Positions 35,595 to 45,535 of a stretch of 64,000 bases of DNA are shown here, piece by piece (position 1 is the first letter of the stretch; each line of letters starts with the position of its first letter). The notes below the pieces were generated by a model. It saw nothing but the letters and a program-made list of their open reading frames with translations. It did no database searches and had not been told where the DNA came from. The stretch is taken from positions 1 through 64,000 of the forward strand of contig CAJQUN010000975.1 in the NCBI GenBank assembly GCA_907163345.1, read 5' to 3'. A program made the position numbers and the translations under genes. The stretch comes from Haberlea rhodopensis. Lineage: Eukaryota > Streptophyta > Magnoliopsida > Lamiales > Gesneriaceae.

Positions 35595-36215
35595 ACAGTC
35601 ACGTTTTAGGTTCAAATACATACCAAACATCCCGATCATGTATTTAACCCGCCAACAATGCACAATAAATAAAATATGCTTGCAACCCCTCACTTAGTCA
35701 CGTTTTAGGTTCAAATACATACCAAACATCCCGATCATGTATTTAACCCGCCAACAACGGACAATAAATAAAATATGCTTGCAACCCCTCACTTAGTCAC
35801 GTTTTAGGTTCAAATACATACCAAACATCCCGATCATGTATTTAACCCGCCAACAACGGACAATAAATAAAATAAGCTCGCAACCCCGAGCATCAATCAC
35901 TTAGTCCCGTTTTAGGTTCAAATACATACCAAACATCCCGATCATGTATTTAACCCGCCAACAATGGACAATAAATAAAATAAGCTCGCAACCCCGAGCA
36001 TGAATCACTTAGTCCCGTTTTAGGTTCAAATACATACCAAACATCCCGATCATGTATTTAACCCGCCAACAACGGACAATAAATAAAATAAGCTCGCAAC
36101 CCCGAGCATCAATCACTTAGTCCCGTTTTAGGTTCAAATACATACCAAACATCCCGATCATGTATTTAACCCGCCAACAACGGACAATAAATAAAATAAG
36201 CTCACAACCCCGAGC
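35595..36215 (-). repeat. 99/108-bp tandem repeat, six units
   Basis: CGTTTTAGGTTCAAATACAT begins units at 35602, 35701, 35800, 35908, 36016 and 36124, giving periods 99, 99, 108, 108, 108. The longer type carries GCTCGCAACCCCGAGC, a small hairpin. The shorter type has lost one arm. Each unit contains CCAAACATCCCGATC as in the 54-bp array, so both arrays grew from a common seed. Confidence 0.92.
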
Positions 36216-37765
36216 ACCAATAATAGAACGTACTCGAACATCCCGAGCACCAATAATAGGGCCTTACTGCCAGATTACACGCCCTAACTGTTGATCCTAT
36301 CCTGAAATAATAGTGAGACAACATGGCACATAATATATGTCTACGAAATTCAAATATTGATTGGATAGGAATAACCGTAATCAAGGTATGGCGACTGATC
36401 ACCAAAGTCGAGGCCATTGCTGAGCTAGGCCAGAGCTGAGCTTCGTATATTTGGTGAAAGTAGATGCCGATCGGGAACCCGAATTAGGAACGAGAGTCCT
36501 AAAATACCTCAATGAGGTTGGATTCACCATGGGTCGAGCATAAACAAGATGCATATGTCCAAATATAGCAGGTCCCGAGCTGCATAATATGGCCTTACTG
36601 CAAGATGACATGTCCGAGCTGTAATACCGAACTGAGGTCGGCGTGAAAATACATGTTCCTCGGCGCGACGAGTATGATATGCATCATGGTTCTGTGGCTG
36701 AAACTCTTCACAACTATATACGTGCGCTAGCTTTCCCATAACTTGCAATATTTTAGATCCATGTCACTGTTAAATATCCACAACAAAAGGTAACTCTAAA
36801 TATGAAGTCCTGCGAAAAGCAATTCCAACTCTTCGTCCTATGACGTGGTTCTCTGAAGAGATATAAGCTTCAGGATCTTGTTCACAACTCTCAAACGATG
36901 GGTGGCGTAACTGCTGTTACCCGGAAGACTGCTCATCCTCTTCATTCTTCGTGAACTGCGGCCCTCCTGTCATCAATTCCTATTGATTGACTTTCGCTCG
37001 ACCAGAGGAGAAGTATAGTGTCTAAAATTACTTGAGCATGATTTGTATCCAATGAATACTTCACCAATTACCAGCATGCTCCAGTAGAATGGGCAGATTT
37101 AGTGGCGATAAGAAATGGTTAGAATCCTTAACCACACATCCCACTGCCATCAGCCCCGCACAACACGCACGTCCAATAAAAAATCATCACTTTGTCCGTT
37201 TCTCACATCACCCATGTAAAAAAGCTTATTTAATGATTCCGCGGCTCTGCTCTTCTTCCCCATCTCCCTCACTCGGGTTTTCAAGAGACTTTCCTGCATA
37301 TCTCGGGGGCAATGACGATGATTGCTCCATGGTTTTGCGGCTACGGTGCGGCAAAGAGAGTGGATAAGCACCGAGCTTATGATCGAAAGCAATCACTGAG
37401 CTTCCAATCTCAATCCCGTCGTGGCAGCTGCGTGGCAGCGGAAACACATCCATGTCCGGACGAGTGAGGCCATGGACCAAGATCAAAGGCATCATCAAGC
37501 AGCCTTCACTGCTATAGTAATAACCTGGTGTTGCTCACGAAAGCATGATTCAGATCATCCAACACAGATTGTGAACCAGAAATCAATTTACATGAACCGA
37601 GTGAATCGCCAATTTGATACAAGAAGATAACCAGATCGTAGAAGGTGGAATAATTTGTTATAATTTCATGGGAAGGAATTTTGGGAGTTTCAATATCATA
37701 ACATATAATATTTCCTCTCTTCACACGAAAAAAACAAGAAAACCCAACAAATTTGCTTCGATGAA
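36216..37765 (-). other. Non-coding interior of the LTR element
   Basis: No retroviral-type domain is seen. A purine-rich open stretch on the minus strand at 37226-37498 includes MEQSSSLPPRYAGKSLENPS. It looks more codon-like than its surroundings and might be a second captured fragment, but I do not recognise it. Confidence 0.4.
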
Positions 37766-37770
37766 ATTGT

Positions 37771-38255
37771 CTAACAAAGAACATTCTCCTGCCTCTTCAC
37801 GAGCTCTACGCCTTTGCTCAAATTCGCCTTCATCCCCCTATCTCCATACTCGAACCCCTTCCCAGATTTTAAGAATATCATCTCTTGGAGCAAGGGCTCA
37901 AGTGCATTCCTCCATGCTCTGTAAGCAAGGGAAGGTACCCTCAAATCCAACAAAGTGGATGATTCCATAATTCCTACGAAAACATCATATGGGAGCGCGG
38001 AAAAATCAGAGTTTTCTTTCAGGGAAGAGGGGAACATGATGGGACCATGATGTCTGATTTTCATGGTCATTCCTTCTGCAATAGGGGAGGAGACATTTGT
38101 GCTGATGACATCGGTGTAAATAGGCTCGCAGATGTTCGTAAAGGCATGGAAAATCCCGACCAACGTTTCTTCCTCGACCGATCTGGTCGTTATTGCGGGG
38201 ATAGAGAACTCAAGATGGTAGGGGTCAACGAGCGGTGGTTCAGATCTATCTTGAG
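37771..38255 (-). pseudogene. Captured F-box gene fragment (At1g70590-like)
   Basis: An open frame of about 160 codons without an ATG at its upstream end. From about 38007 downward it reads DFSALPYDVFVGI, then LLDLRVPSLAYRAWRNAL, an F-box pattern. It continues FLKSGKGFEYGDRGMKANLSKG. The DF-ALPYD F-box followed by a W/SGKxF-x-GxxGxxxNLxK segment is what I know from the F-box/Sel1-repeat protein At1g70590. The downstream Sel1-like repeats are absent. In a cell, F-box proteins select substrates for SCF ubiquitin ligases; this copy keeps only the F-box part, truncated. It lies some 220 bp downstream of the primer site, where gag would start. Family assignment is from memory. Confidence 0.62.
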
Positions 38256-38445
38256 ATCAAAAGATTGAATCTTCAGTGCACATTCTCAGACATCGTGTGA
38301 ATAGCAGCAAAGAAGGCAGCTTTTAAAATCAACAGAAGCTGATTTCAATAATCTTTTCTACTGATTTGGCTTCTCCAGAATTCTGAAAACCATAATTTAT
38401 GTATCGAAGCCTTCGTTTTTGTTTTCCTCCTCATCTACGCCTTAA

Positions 38446-38472
38446 GCTCAATGTTCCCACAGACGGCGCCAA
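38446..38472 (-). other. Primer-binding site, tRNA-Asp type
   Basis: Read on the minus strand from the LTR edge: TTGGCGCCGTCTGTGGGAA. TGGCGCCGTC fits the 3' end of plant tRNA-Asp. It fixes the direction of the element. A one-base variant (TTGGCGTCGTCTGTGGGAA) occurs at 61119 in the other non-autonomous LTR element. Confidence 0.85.
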
Positions 38473-39075
38473 TGATGTGATCCCGTATTTTCGCTATTCG
38501 GTAGAGTAAACGCAATAGAAAAAATAAATAGGACATCATGATTTTTTACGTGAAAAACCCTCCAAAACGAAGGGAAAAACCACGGGACCTAGTCCAGTAT
38601 AAATCTCCACTATAAATAATAATATTTACAATGCTTTTCTATACAAGATATAGACATAAAAAATGTAAGAATCAATTTTCTCCCCACCTCCCCTTTCCAT
38701 GAAGAGCCGATCCTCCTTTAAATAAATGTCCTCCCTCTTTCAATATTGACTTCCATGATTTTAGCCCCTATCCCATGATCATGACTCCTCTCTCCTAAAT
38801 CATGTCCCATTATCATGCAAATAAAGGGAAACGTGGAGAAATTGGCTCCGAGTAATTCTCCTATCATATCCACCAATTTGGCCACTAATTACCCATTTTA
38901 TTTATGGCACATTCTATTTAAAGCATGCCCGGGAAATTCGGTTTGACCAACCAATATGACCGGGTCTTATGTCGATGTTTGACCACGTGGACCGAGAAGA
39001 ATATCACCCACTTCGGGTATTTTCCTGTTCGGGCACTGATTTTACCCGATGTGGTATAATTTCCCTACCACATCA
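38473..39075 (-). repeat. 5' LTR of the F-box-carrying element
   Basis: 603 bp, TG to CA ends. It contains an extra block at about 38619-38700 relative to the left LTR, so it is probably the ancestral length. A diverged solo LTR of the same family is at 58391-58956. Confidence 0.92.
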
Positions 39076-40131
39076 GTACCAAAGTTGTATATTTTTCATA
39101 CCAATTTCATATGTAATTAATATCATAATTGTAAATGTTTCATACCAATCTCTTTTGCAATTAGTACCAAATTTGTATATGTTTCATACCAATTTAATAT
39201 ATAATTAGTATCATAATGGCAAATGTTGCATACCAATATCATTTGTAATTAGTACCAAAGTTGCATATTTTTCATATCAATTCATATGTAATTACTAGCA
39301 TAATTGTAAATATTTCATACCAAACTCTTTTGTAATTAGTACCAAAGTTGTATAGGTTTCATACCAATTTCATATGTAATTAGTATCATAATTGTAAATG
39401 TTTCATACCAATATCACTTGTAATTAATACCAAAGTTGTATATGTTTCATACAAATTTCATATATAATCAGTACCATAATGGTAAATGTTTCATACCAAT
39501 ATCATTTGTAATTAGTATCAAAGTTGTATATTTTTCATACAAATTTCATATGTAATTAGTATCATAATTGTAAATGTTTCATACCAAGCTCTTTTGTAAT
39601 TATTACCAAAGTTGTATATGTTTAATACCAATATCATTTGTTATTAGTACCAAAGTTGTATATGTTTCATACCAATTTAATATATAATTAGTATCATAAT
39701 TGTAAATGTTTCATACCAATATCATTTGTAATTAGTACCAAAGTTGTTTATTTTTCCTACCAATTTCATATGTTATTAGTATCATGATTATAAATGTTTC
39801 ATACAAATCTCTTTTGTAATTAGTACAAAAGTTGTATATGTTTCATACCAATTTAATATATAATTAGTATCATAATGGTAAATGTTTCATACCAATATCA
39901 TTTGTAATTAGTACCAAAGTTGTATATTTTTCATACTAATTCATATGTAATTAATATCATAATTGTAAATGTTTCATACCAAACTATTTTGTAATTAGTA
40001 CCAAAGTTGTATAAGTTTGATGCCAATTTCATATGTAATTAGTATCATAATTGTAAATGTTTCATACCAATATCATTTGTAATTAGTACCAAAGTTGTAT
40101 ATGTTTCATACTAATTTCATATGTAATTAGT
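39076..40131. repeat. 88-bp dimeric satellite (2 x 44 bp)
   Basis: Two alternating 44-bp monomers (ACCAAAGTTGTATATGTTTC and ATCATAATTGTAAATGTTTC types) form an 88-bp higher-order unit. Starts at 39078, 39166 and 39254 confirm the spacing, with about twelve dimers in all. The array also continues left of the LTR insertion at 33920-33997. Monomers differ by a few bases each. Confidence 0.92.
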
Positions 40132-40318
40132 ATCGTTAGATAATCAGATTCAATCAATTAAAATGGTATTATCTTTGTGGTCACGTCGAGTTTGATGAAA
40201 CAATTGGGTAAGTTTTGTAAGGTTAATGGCATGCGACCTATAAAATTTCCACTAGAATACCCACACGTTGGAACTCAACATATAAATTGCTAAATGATTC
40301 ATATGAATATAAAGATTT
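40132..40318 (+). pseudogene. hAT transposase fragment in copy 2
   Basis: Near-identical in stretches to 31410-31605 of hAT copy 1 (CGTTAGATAATCAGATT, GTTGGAACTCAACATATAAA). It has deletions and lacks all flanking transposase sequence. It shows that copy 2 derives from a coding relative by internal deletion. Confidence 0.85.
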
Positions 40319-40669
40319 AATGGTAACTTAAAAAGTTCAAACCCTCCCATCTCTGTTACGTTTCATTTGTTTTTTTTTTATGATTCTTTTATAGTAATTT
40401 TTAAATTTTTTTAAATAAAATTTTAATTTTTCAATTTAAAAAATATAAGGGTCGAACCGTAACCGATGGTTAATCGGAACACTCTACGAAGGTTAAAGTT
40501 AAGAGTCGAGCTCTTTTGAACCGTCGAACCGACGGTTCCAAACCGTCAGCCGGCGGTTCACGAACCGTGGTCATGTCTATTACTACTTACAAAATAGATT
40601 TTCAAAATATACATAAAAATAAGACTCTATGTATCACTTGCATTTGGTACCTTTCCATATTTCCCCCAT

Positions 40670-42187
40670 TCAAGAAACATTTCCTCGTTCCTCTAGAATT
40701 GTGGACAACACCCGAGCCTGATGGATGTCGTAACAAACAGAAGATACCAATGAACACCACACAGATATATCCGGGATTTGAGCTTGGCTAAGCATCTCCT
40801 CTAACCACATAACAGCATTGTACGGCTTTCCTATAGAGCAAAGACCCCGAATAAGTTCGTTGTATACGTCATGTCCAGGCCAGTACGAGTTAACAAGCAT
40901 CTTTTCCAATATCTGACTTGCTTCCATGTATTTACCATCACAGCATAGTCCATGAACAAGATTAATGTACGTCTCTCTATCAGGAACAAAACGAACTTTC
41001 CTAGACATTTTCTCGAAATATCTTAATGCCCACAAAGATCCACTCATGTTGCATATTCCCTTCATGACAATATTATGCAACCTAACTGTTGGAACACAAT
41101 TCTTCTCAATCATTTCCTTTTCAACTACTTCTACTGCTTCGACGACTCTACCTGCTGTAAATAAAGCTGCTACTTTAGCTTTATATATTGGCAAAGATGG
41201 TCTAAAGCCCTTTATGTACATTTCTTGGAGCACGTTGTCTCCCTCGGTGATCCTTCCTTCCTCGTAAAGATCAATAGCCATTGTGGTATAGCCATCTGTA
41301 CTAGGAACTCCGCCTTTAATCAAAGCCTCACTTATCAAGCATTTTACCCGTTGAACACCAGATTCATCTTCATTATGAATATTACCAAAATCGAGCTTCC
41401 GGTGTTTTTTTGGAGCTTTGAGACCTTTCCTCAAGATCTTATCAAGAATTTTGACAGCCTCTTGATCTTCCCCATTGTCACACAAGGTATCCAATAGTGT
41501 TCTATATATAGTGACATCAGCACCACAACCCTTTTGAGAAATCATCCAAAACATCGAATACAATAAATGAGTAGCTTCGTCAAGTCTTCCTTCTTCACAC
41601 AAACCCCTCATTAAAATCCTATAGGTTTCCCTATTGGGAGAGCATAGTTGATAACGCATTTCTTGCAAAATCTGTAAAGCAAGGTCCGAGCGTTTTATCT
41701 CACAAAGAGCTGCAATCAGCAAATTCAAGGAACGGGTGCGATTATTGATTTCCCACCCTTTGAAATTCTCTACGAAAACAAGATAAGAAGCTTCTAGCTT
41801 CGATTCTTTCACCAATACTTCTAACAGAGTGTTGAAAGATTCTGAAAAGTTCACACAGTTGAATTTCCGAAGACTATTAAACAGAGAGATTGCATCATCA
41901 AACAAACCAGCACTCGAATAAGTTTTGATTACACCAGCAAAAAGTGAATCTTTACACTGGCAAGAGTCATCTTTCATTTGATTGATAACTTCTTTCATCT
42001 CTGACAATCGGCCAGCGCTACCTAGGATTCTGATCATCGCTGCATAGACAGGACCATTGTGGCGGTAACTTGGATCCCTGTGTTTAGCTTCATTGAAAAT
42101 TTCCAAAGCCTTTAATGGATTTTTCTGGCCCCGAAGTATCTGTGAGAGTTGAGTAGGATTCAAAACCCTCGGCCATCTTATACTCAT
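40670..42187 (-). CDS. Pentatricopeptide repeat protein, At1g05600/EMB3101-like
   Basis: An intronless P-class PPR protein of 505 residues if started at the second Met (MSIRWPRVL, 42187); the frame stays open to an upstream ATG at 42226. The N terminus and segments such as HNGPVYAAMIRILG, RETYRILMRGLCEEGRLDEA, GADVTIYRTLLDTLCDNGED and GHDVYNELIRGLCSIGKPYN are successive 35-residue helix-pair repeats filling the protein. The start was chosen because the Arabidopsis relative begins with nearly the same residues. PPR proteins of this type bind specific organelle RNAs for processing or translation; the Arabidopsis gene is recorded as needed for embryo development. No premature stop is seen. It lies 90 bp from the right end of hAT copy 2, so its 3' UTR may run into the transposon. 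Confidence 0.92.
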   Translation of the reverse strand: MSIRWPRVLNPTQLSQILRGQKNPLKALEIFNEAKHRDPSYRHNGPVYAAMIRILGSAGRLSEMKEVINQMKDDSCQCKDSLFAGVIKTYSSAGLFDDAISLFNSLRKFNCVNFSESFNTLLEVLVKESKLEASYLVFVENFKGWEINNRTRSLNLLIAALCEIKRSDLALQILQEMRYQLCSPNRETYRILMRGLCEEGRLDEATHLLYSMFWMISQKGCGADVTIYRTLLDTLCDNGEDQEAVKILDKILRKGLKAPKKHRKLDFGNIHNEDESGVQRVKCLISEALIKGGVPSTDGYTTMAIDLYEEGRITEGDNVLQEMYIKGFRPSLPIYKAKVAALFTAGRVVEAVEVVEKEMIEKNCVPTVRLHNIVMKGICNMSGSLWALRYFEKMSRKVRFVPDRETYINLVHGLCCDGKYMEASQILEKMLVNSYWPGHDVYNELIRGLCSIGKPYNAVMWLEEMLSQAQIPDISVWCSLVSSVCYDIHQARVLSTILEERGNVS

Positions 42188-42480
42188 GCTGTTGAAACAT
42201 CCAGTCTGTTTTACAAGTAGTCTCATTAACGAGGCATCACCAAGGAAATGTACAGAAATACCTCATTAACATGGTAGAATCGAAAAAAAACCAACTTTAT
42301 TACTTAAACAATATGCTGAAAATAATAAGAAAAATAATGCCACACAATAAGAGACCTTTAATTCCCATGCCAACCCAAAAATCTATTTTAAAATTACAGA
42401 GACCCGAGATGGAAAAATTTTTGGGATCGTGAGGTTAATCAAATCACAACTTCCATTTTCATTTAAAATTTTGTCAAATT

Positions 42481-42769
42481 CTAAAGTCCCACTGATACAG
42501 TCATTTTCGCAAACACTTCGACTGCCTCTCCCAAACTTCCGTATCGTTTCTTCACAACATCAAATGCAGGTAACTTGCTTAGTTCGTGCTCCTTAATAAT
42601 CGTACGCATCAACAAAATGCATTTCGTTAAGATACTAAAGCCAAAATAAAATCATCAAAAAAATGAGAGAAGGTGCAGAAAACTCGCCTCCGTGCTAGCA
42701 CAGCAATAGCGTCAATAATTATCCTCAGTTCAAGTTCAGGAATTAGCTTCAACTTCCTATCATGGGTTG
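42481..42769 (-). pseudogene. Possible terminal exons of an unrecognised gene
   Basis: Two codon-like pieces on the minus strand. One (about 42769-42686) reads DRKLKLIPELELRIIIDAIA; the second (about 42634-42481) reads MRTIIKEHELSKLPAFDVVK, then KKRYGSLGEAVEVFAKMTVSV and a TAG stop at 42481-42483. An AG acceptor precedes each, but the donor after the first piece is not a good GT and phases do not join cleanly. No further exon is seen before the Copia relic at 43.6 kb. It may be a decayed gene end lying 290 bp upstream of the PPR gene. I do not recognise the family. Confidence 0.35.
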
Positions 42770-43641
42770 CTGGGTTAGGGGAGACAATGAATTTGGTCAA
42801 AACTCAATGCAAAATAAATGGGATTACATCACAACTTTTCTGAAAAATTTATAATTAATTGGATGCATATGTAGTTGATAGTTTAAGATGAATAGGTATA
42901 CCACGGAGCAGTGCTCTATGGAATAGGTGCATTTACACGTAGACATATGTTGGATATTCGTGAGGAAGCATCTTAGATAGTGTTGATAGTCCCAGTAATT
43001 GTCAGAATAATTTTTAGTTACATCTTAAATTACCAGGATATGCCCCGAGTATCTGTATTTTAAGTATTCTACTACTGATTGGTTATATACTTGATTATGT
43101 GACGAGCAATATGTTGAATTGGGAAACTGGAATTACATATTTTCAGTATCATTATATATATATATATCACCTAAAAGCGAAAAAAATTTAAGGCCATTTG
43201 ACAGAACATTTGAAATAAATCTTCCACTGTTTATACAAATTAATCATTATGTGTTAATTAAATATCATATTAGGATCGAGCCCTCACATTATCTCATCTA
43301 TGAGAATATACTCATCCAATAAATAAATCTATCATACGAGACACTATCTCATGATATAACCAAGAATAAACCGTTTAAGATAGTCATTTGTGACCACATA
43401 AAGTCGAAAGTTAATTACATATATATCTCTTATGTTTATAATTGATTACAAAAAAATTAAAGTAATTTTACAAATTATATATACATAGTCTCAAATATAA
43501 ATATATATATATATATATATGGGACAATTTAAATCAAAATCATTTGCTCAAATTAATGAAAGCATTTCATTTGAAATATATCAAGCAATGCTATGAATTT
43601 TAAATTTCCAAAATAGAGCTTTTTCTATAACAATAATAAAC
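42770..43641. other. Intergenic, no gene seen
   Basis: AT-rich sequence between the possible gene remnant and Copia copy B. A short TA run lies at 43142-43165 and a longer one at 43500-43520. Confidence 0.4.
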
Positions 43642-44335
43642 TGTTGTTTGCGTTGTATGAGAATCCGTATGTGGTTTTAGGAAAAGAAATGATGAACTTT
43701 GTATGTCAAGGCAAGTGTAATATATTTTGTCCTTAAGAGAAATTTACCCCGCCCTCGGTACTTTCGGAATGCGGGAATTCTCTCCCAAAATACAACAACT
43801 TTTTCTTGTGATAGTAGCACATCAAATCACAAGAACATCAACCACAAAGGTCGCAAACTCTCATTTTTAAAAACAATATATAAATGTGTATACATATGCA
43901 CTTTGATCTTGCTTTTCTCTCACAAATATGTGGTTTTGATTTGAAAATATGATGTTAATTCAATCTAGGGATGTTATATATATTAGGCCATAAGGTCACC
44001 AAAAGACACCATTTGGAGGCACTAATCCATGCAAAATCGCACATGCACGCCAAATGGTGCATGGATTCGGAAAAACTGTCGAAATGGCGCAGTGCAGCGC
44101 CACCCTTACTGCCTGGGAAAGTTTTTCCCAGGCAGTGGCACCGCGGAGCCAGCAACACCCTGCACCGCGGCGCCAGCGACACTGCCCGGAATTTTTTCGG
44201 CAATGTTTTAGTGCCCGAAAAATTAAGTTTTTGCCTTCTTTCTTCGTTCGATTTTTCTTTGCTTAATTTCAATTCATTAAGCCTGTCTTTCTATTTTGCT
44301 TATTTTATTTCATTAAGCAACAAAAATTTCCAACA
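43642..44335 (-). repeat. 3' LTR of Copia copy B
   Basis: Related to LTRs of copies A and C (GTCCTTAAGA, CACAAAGGT, CACCATTTGGAGGCAC). A GC-rich stretch at 44085-44200 contains the perfect 12-bp stem hairpin CTGCCTGGGAAA / TTTCCCAGGCAG with a 3-base loop (44109-44135). Confidence 0.75.
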
Positions 44336-45535
44336 ATCTCTACATGAATTAACTTAAATGCATTAATGCACGTGATGTCGAAAGAGAGTTAGCACGAAAA
44401 ACTATTGCATCGGGAGAGGTAGCTTTTGACTTTGAACCTAAGAATACTATCAGATTTACTAGGCCACGAAGTGAACATGATGTCTTGAACTTCTTGGTTG
44501 TTCCTGTAAACCCAGACAATAGCATATACACAATAAATTCTCAACATTTGCTTTGGTTTTATCGGTTGTGTCCATTTTGGCCATTGAGCACCTCTTGGAT
44601 TTATAAGTGTTTCATTGAGGCGGCCGTCCTCACACTTACATAGGTGATCTCCTATTAAGAGTATTCTACCATACTTCATTTTTTCAAGTATAGGAATCAT
44701 TAAAAACATTAAACTTAACCTCACTACTTTGGTAGGTCCTCAAGCACTCTTCATCCTAGGAATTGGTTGGGAAATTTCCCAAGTGCTAATTCAAATTTTC
44801 ATAATTCAGCTGTCCCATTGAACCAAGATCTTGGGATCTCCAGTCAACAAGGTTGGGTTACCAATATGAAAATTTATGTTGTAGATTTCAATCTCATTTC
44901 TCTTGATAATTCATACGTTTGATCTCTATTTAATGCTTTTGTAAGCGGATCCACCAAGTTATCATTTGATTACACATAATCAATTATGATAACTCCATTA
45001 TAGATCAATTGTTGTACAATATTATGTCTACGACGAATATATCGAGACTTATCATTATTCATATGGTTTTGTGCAATAACAATTTCCAACTGATTCACTC
45101 AATGAATCATAATTGCTTACATTAATTTGTCCAATATGGAATATCTTCCAAGTAAGTACGAAGTCATTGTGCTTTTTCCGCAACTTTGTCAACAAATACA
45201 AACCACAATCCCATAATGGATCAACTGTTGCATGACACGACAGCCACACCAATGGTAAACCATTTTTTGATTTCGAATATTTCGTATCATATATCAAATT
45301 TGCATCATGTATCCTTCTAATACAATAGGATACCCTAAGTTTCAAATTCTAAGAGTTGCAAACTTACAAAACCAAATACACAATCTAGCTTATTGTAAAC
45401 TTGGATTTAAGCGTTATTTCTTACAAAATTCAAAACTATATACGTTCCCAAATTAAATTTACCATTTGAATTTTAAGCTCGATGATTATTAGAAAATTCA
45501 AGTTCAAGCTTCCTCATTTCTTGCAAACTTGAATT

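Larger units (their letters stand above)
33998..39075 (-). mobile_element. Non-autonomous LTR retrotransposon (LARD-like) with captured gene
   Basis: The LTRs are 33998-34539 and 38473-39075, both starting TGATGTGATCCCG and ending CTACCACATCA. GTACC flanks both sides (33993-33997, 39076-39080). On the minus strand the primer site TTGGCGCCGTCTGTGGGAA follows the right-hand LTR, so the element reads right to left; a polypurine tract (GAGGGGGG) adjoins the left LTR. The 3.9 kb interior has no protease, integrase or RT. It holds an F-box gene fragment near the 5' end, then non-coding sequence, then palindromic tandem repeats. The left LTR lacks about 80 bp present in the right one (38619-38700) and has a short extra duplication. 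Confidence 0.92.
33114..40579 (+). mobile_element. hAT transposon (copy 2) with nested insertion
   Basis: The left end TAGACATGACCGCGG and right end GGTCATGTCTA are inverted partners. The flanking eight bases are identical (TTACTACT at 33106-33113 and 40580-40587), which is diagnostic of hAT insertion. Subterminal ACCGGTT/CGGTTAC words match copy 1, 186 bp to its left. Little coding sequence is left: one transposase scrap at 40132-40318. Most of the interior is an 88-bp satellite and a 5.1 kb LTR element inserted into it. Without the insert, copy 2 would be about 2.4 kb. Confidence 0.9.

Noticed and set aside
34693..35693. Several overlapping minus-strand open frames of 66-164 codons
   Set aside because: They arise because the repeat periods are multiples of three; residues simply repeat and no domain is present.
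37089..37970. Plus-strand frames opposite the captured region
   Set aside because: They are antisense shadows of the minus-strand F-box-like frame and its flank.
39076..40131. Regular array as a CRISPR-like structure
   Set aside because: There are no unique spacers; both halves of the unit are related monomers, and the context is a plant transposon.
43971..44357. 128-codon plus-strand frame
   Set aside because: Lies antisense within the Copia copy B LTR; its length comes from the GC-rich island.
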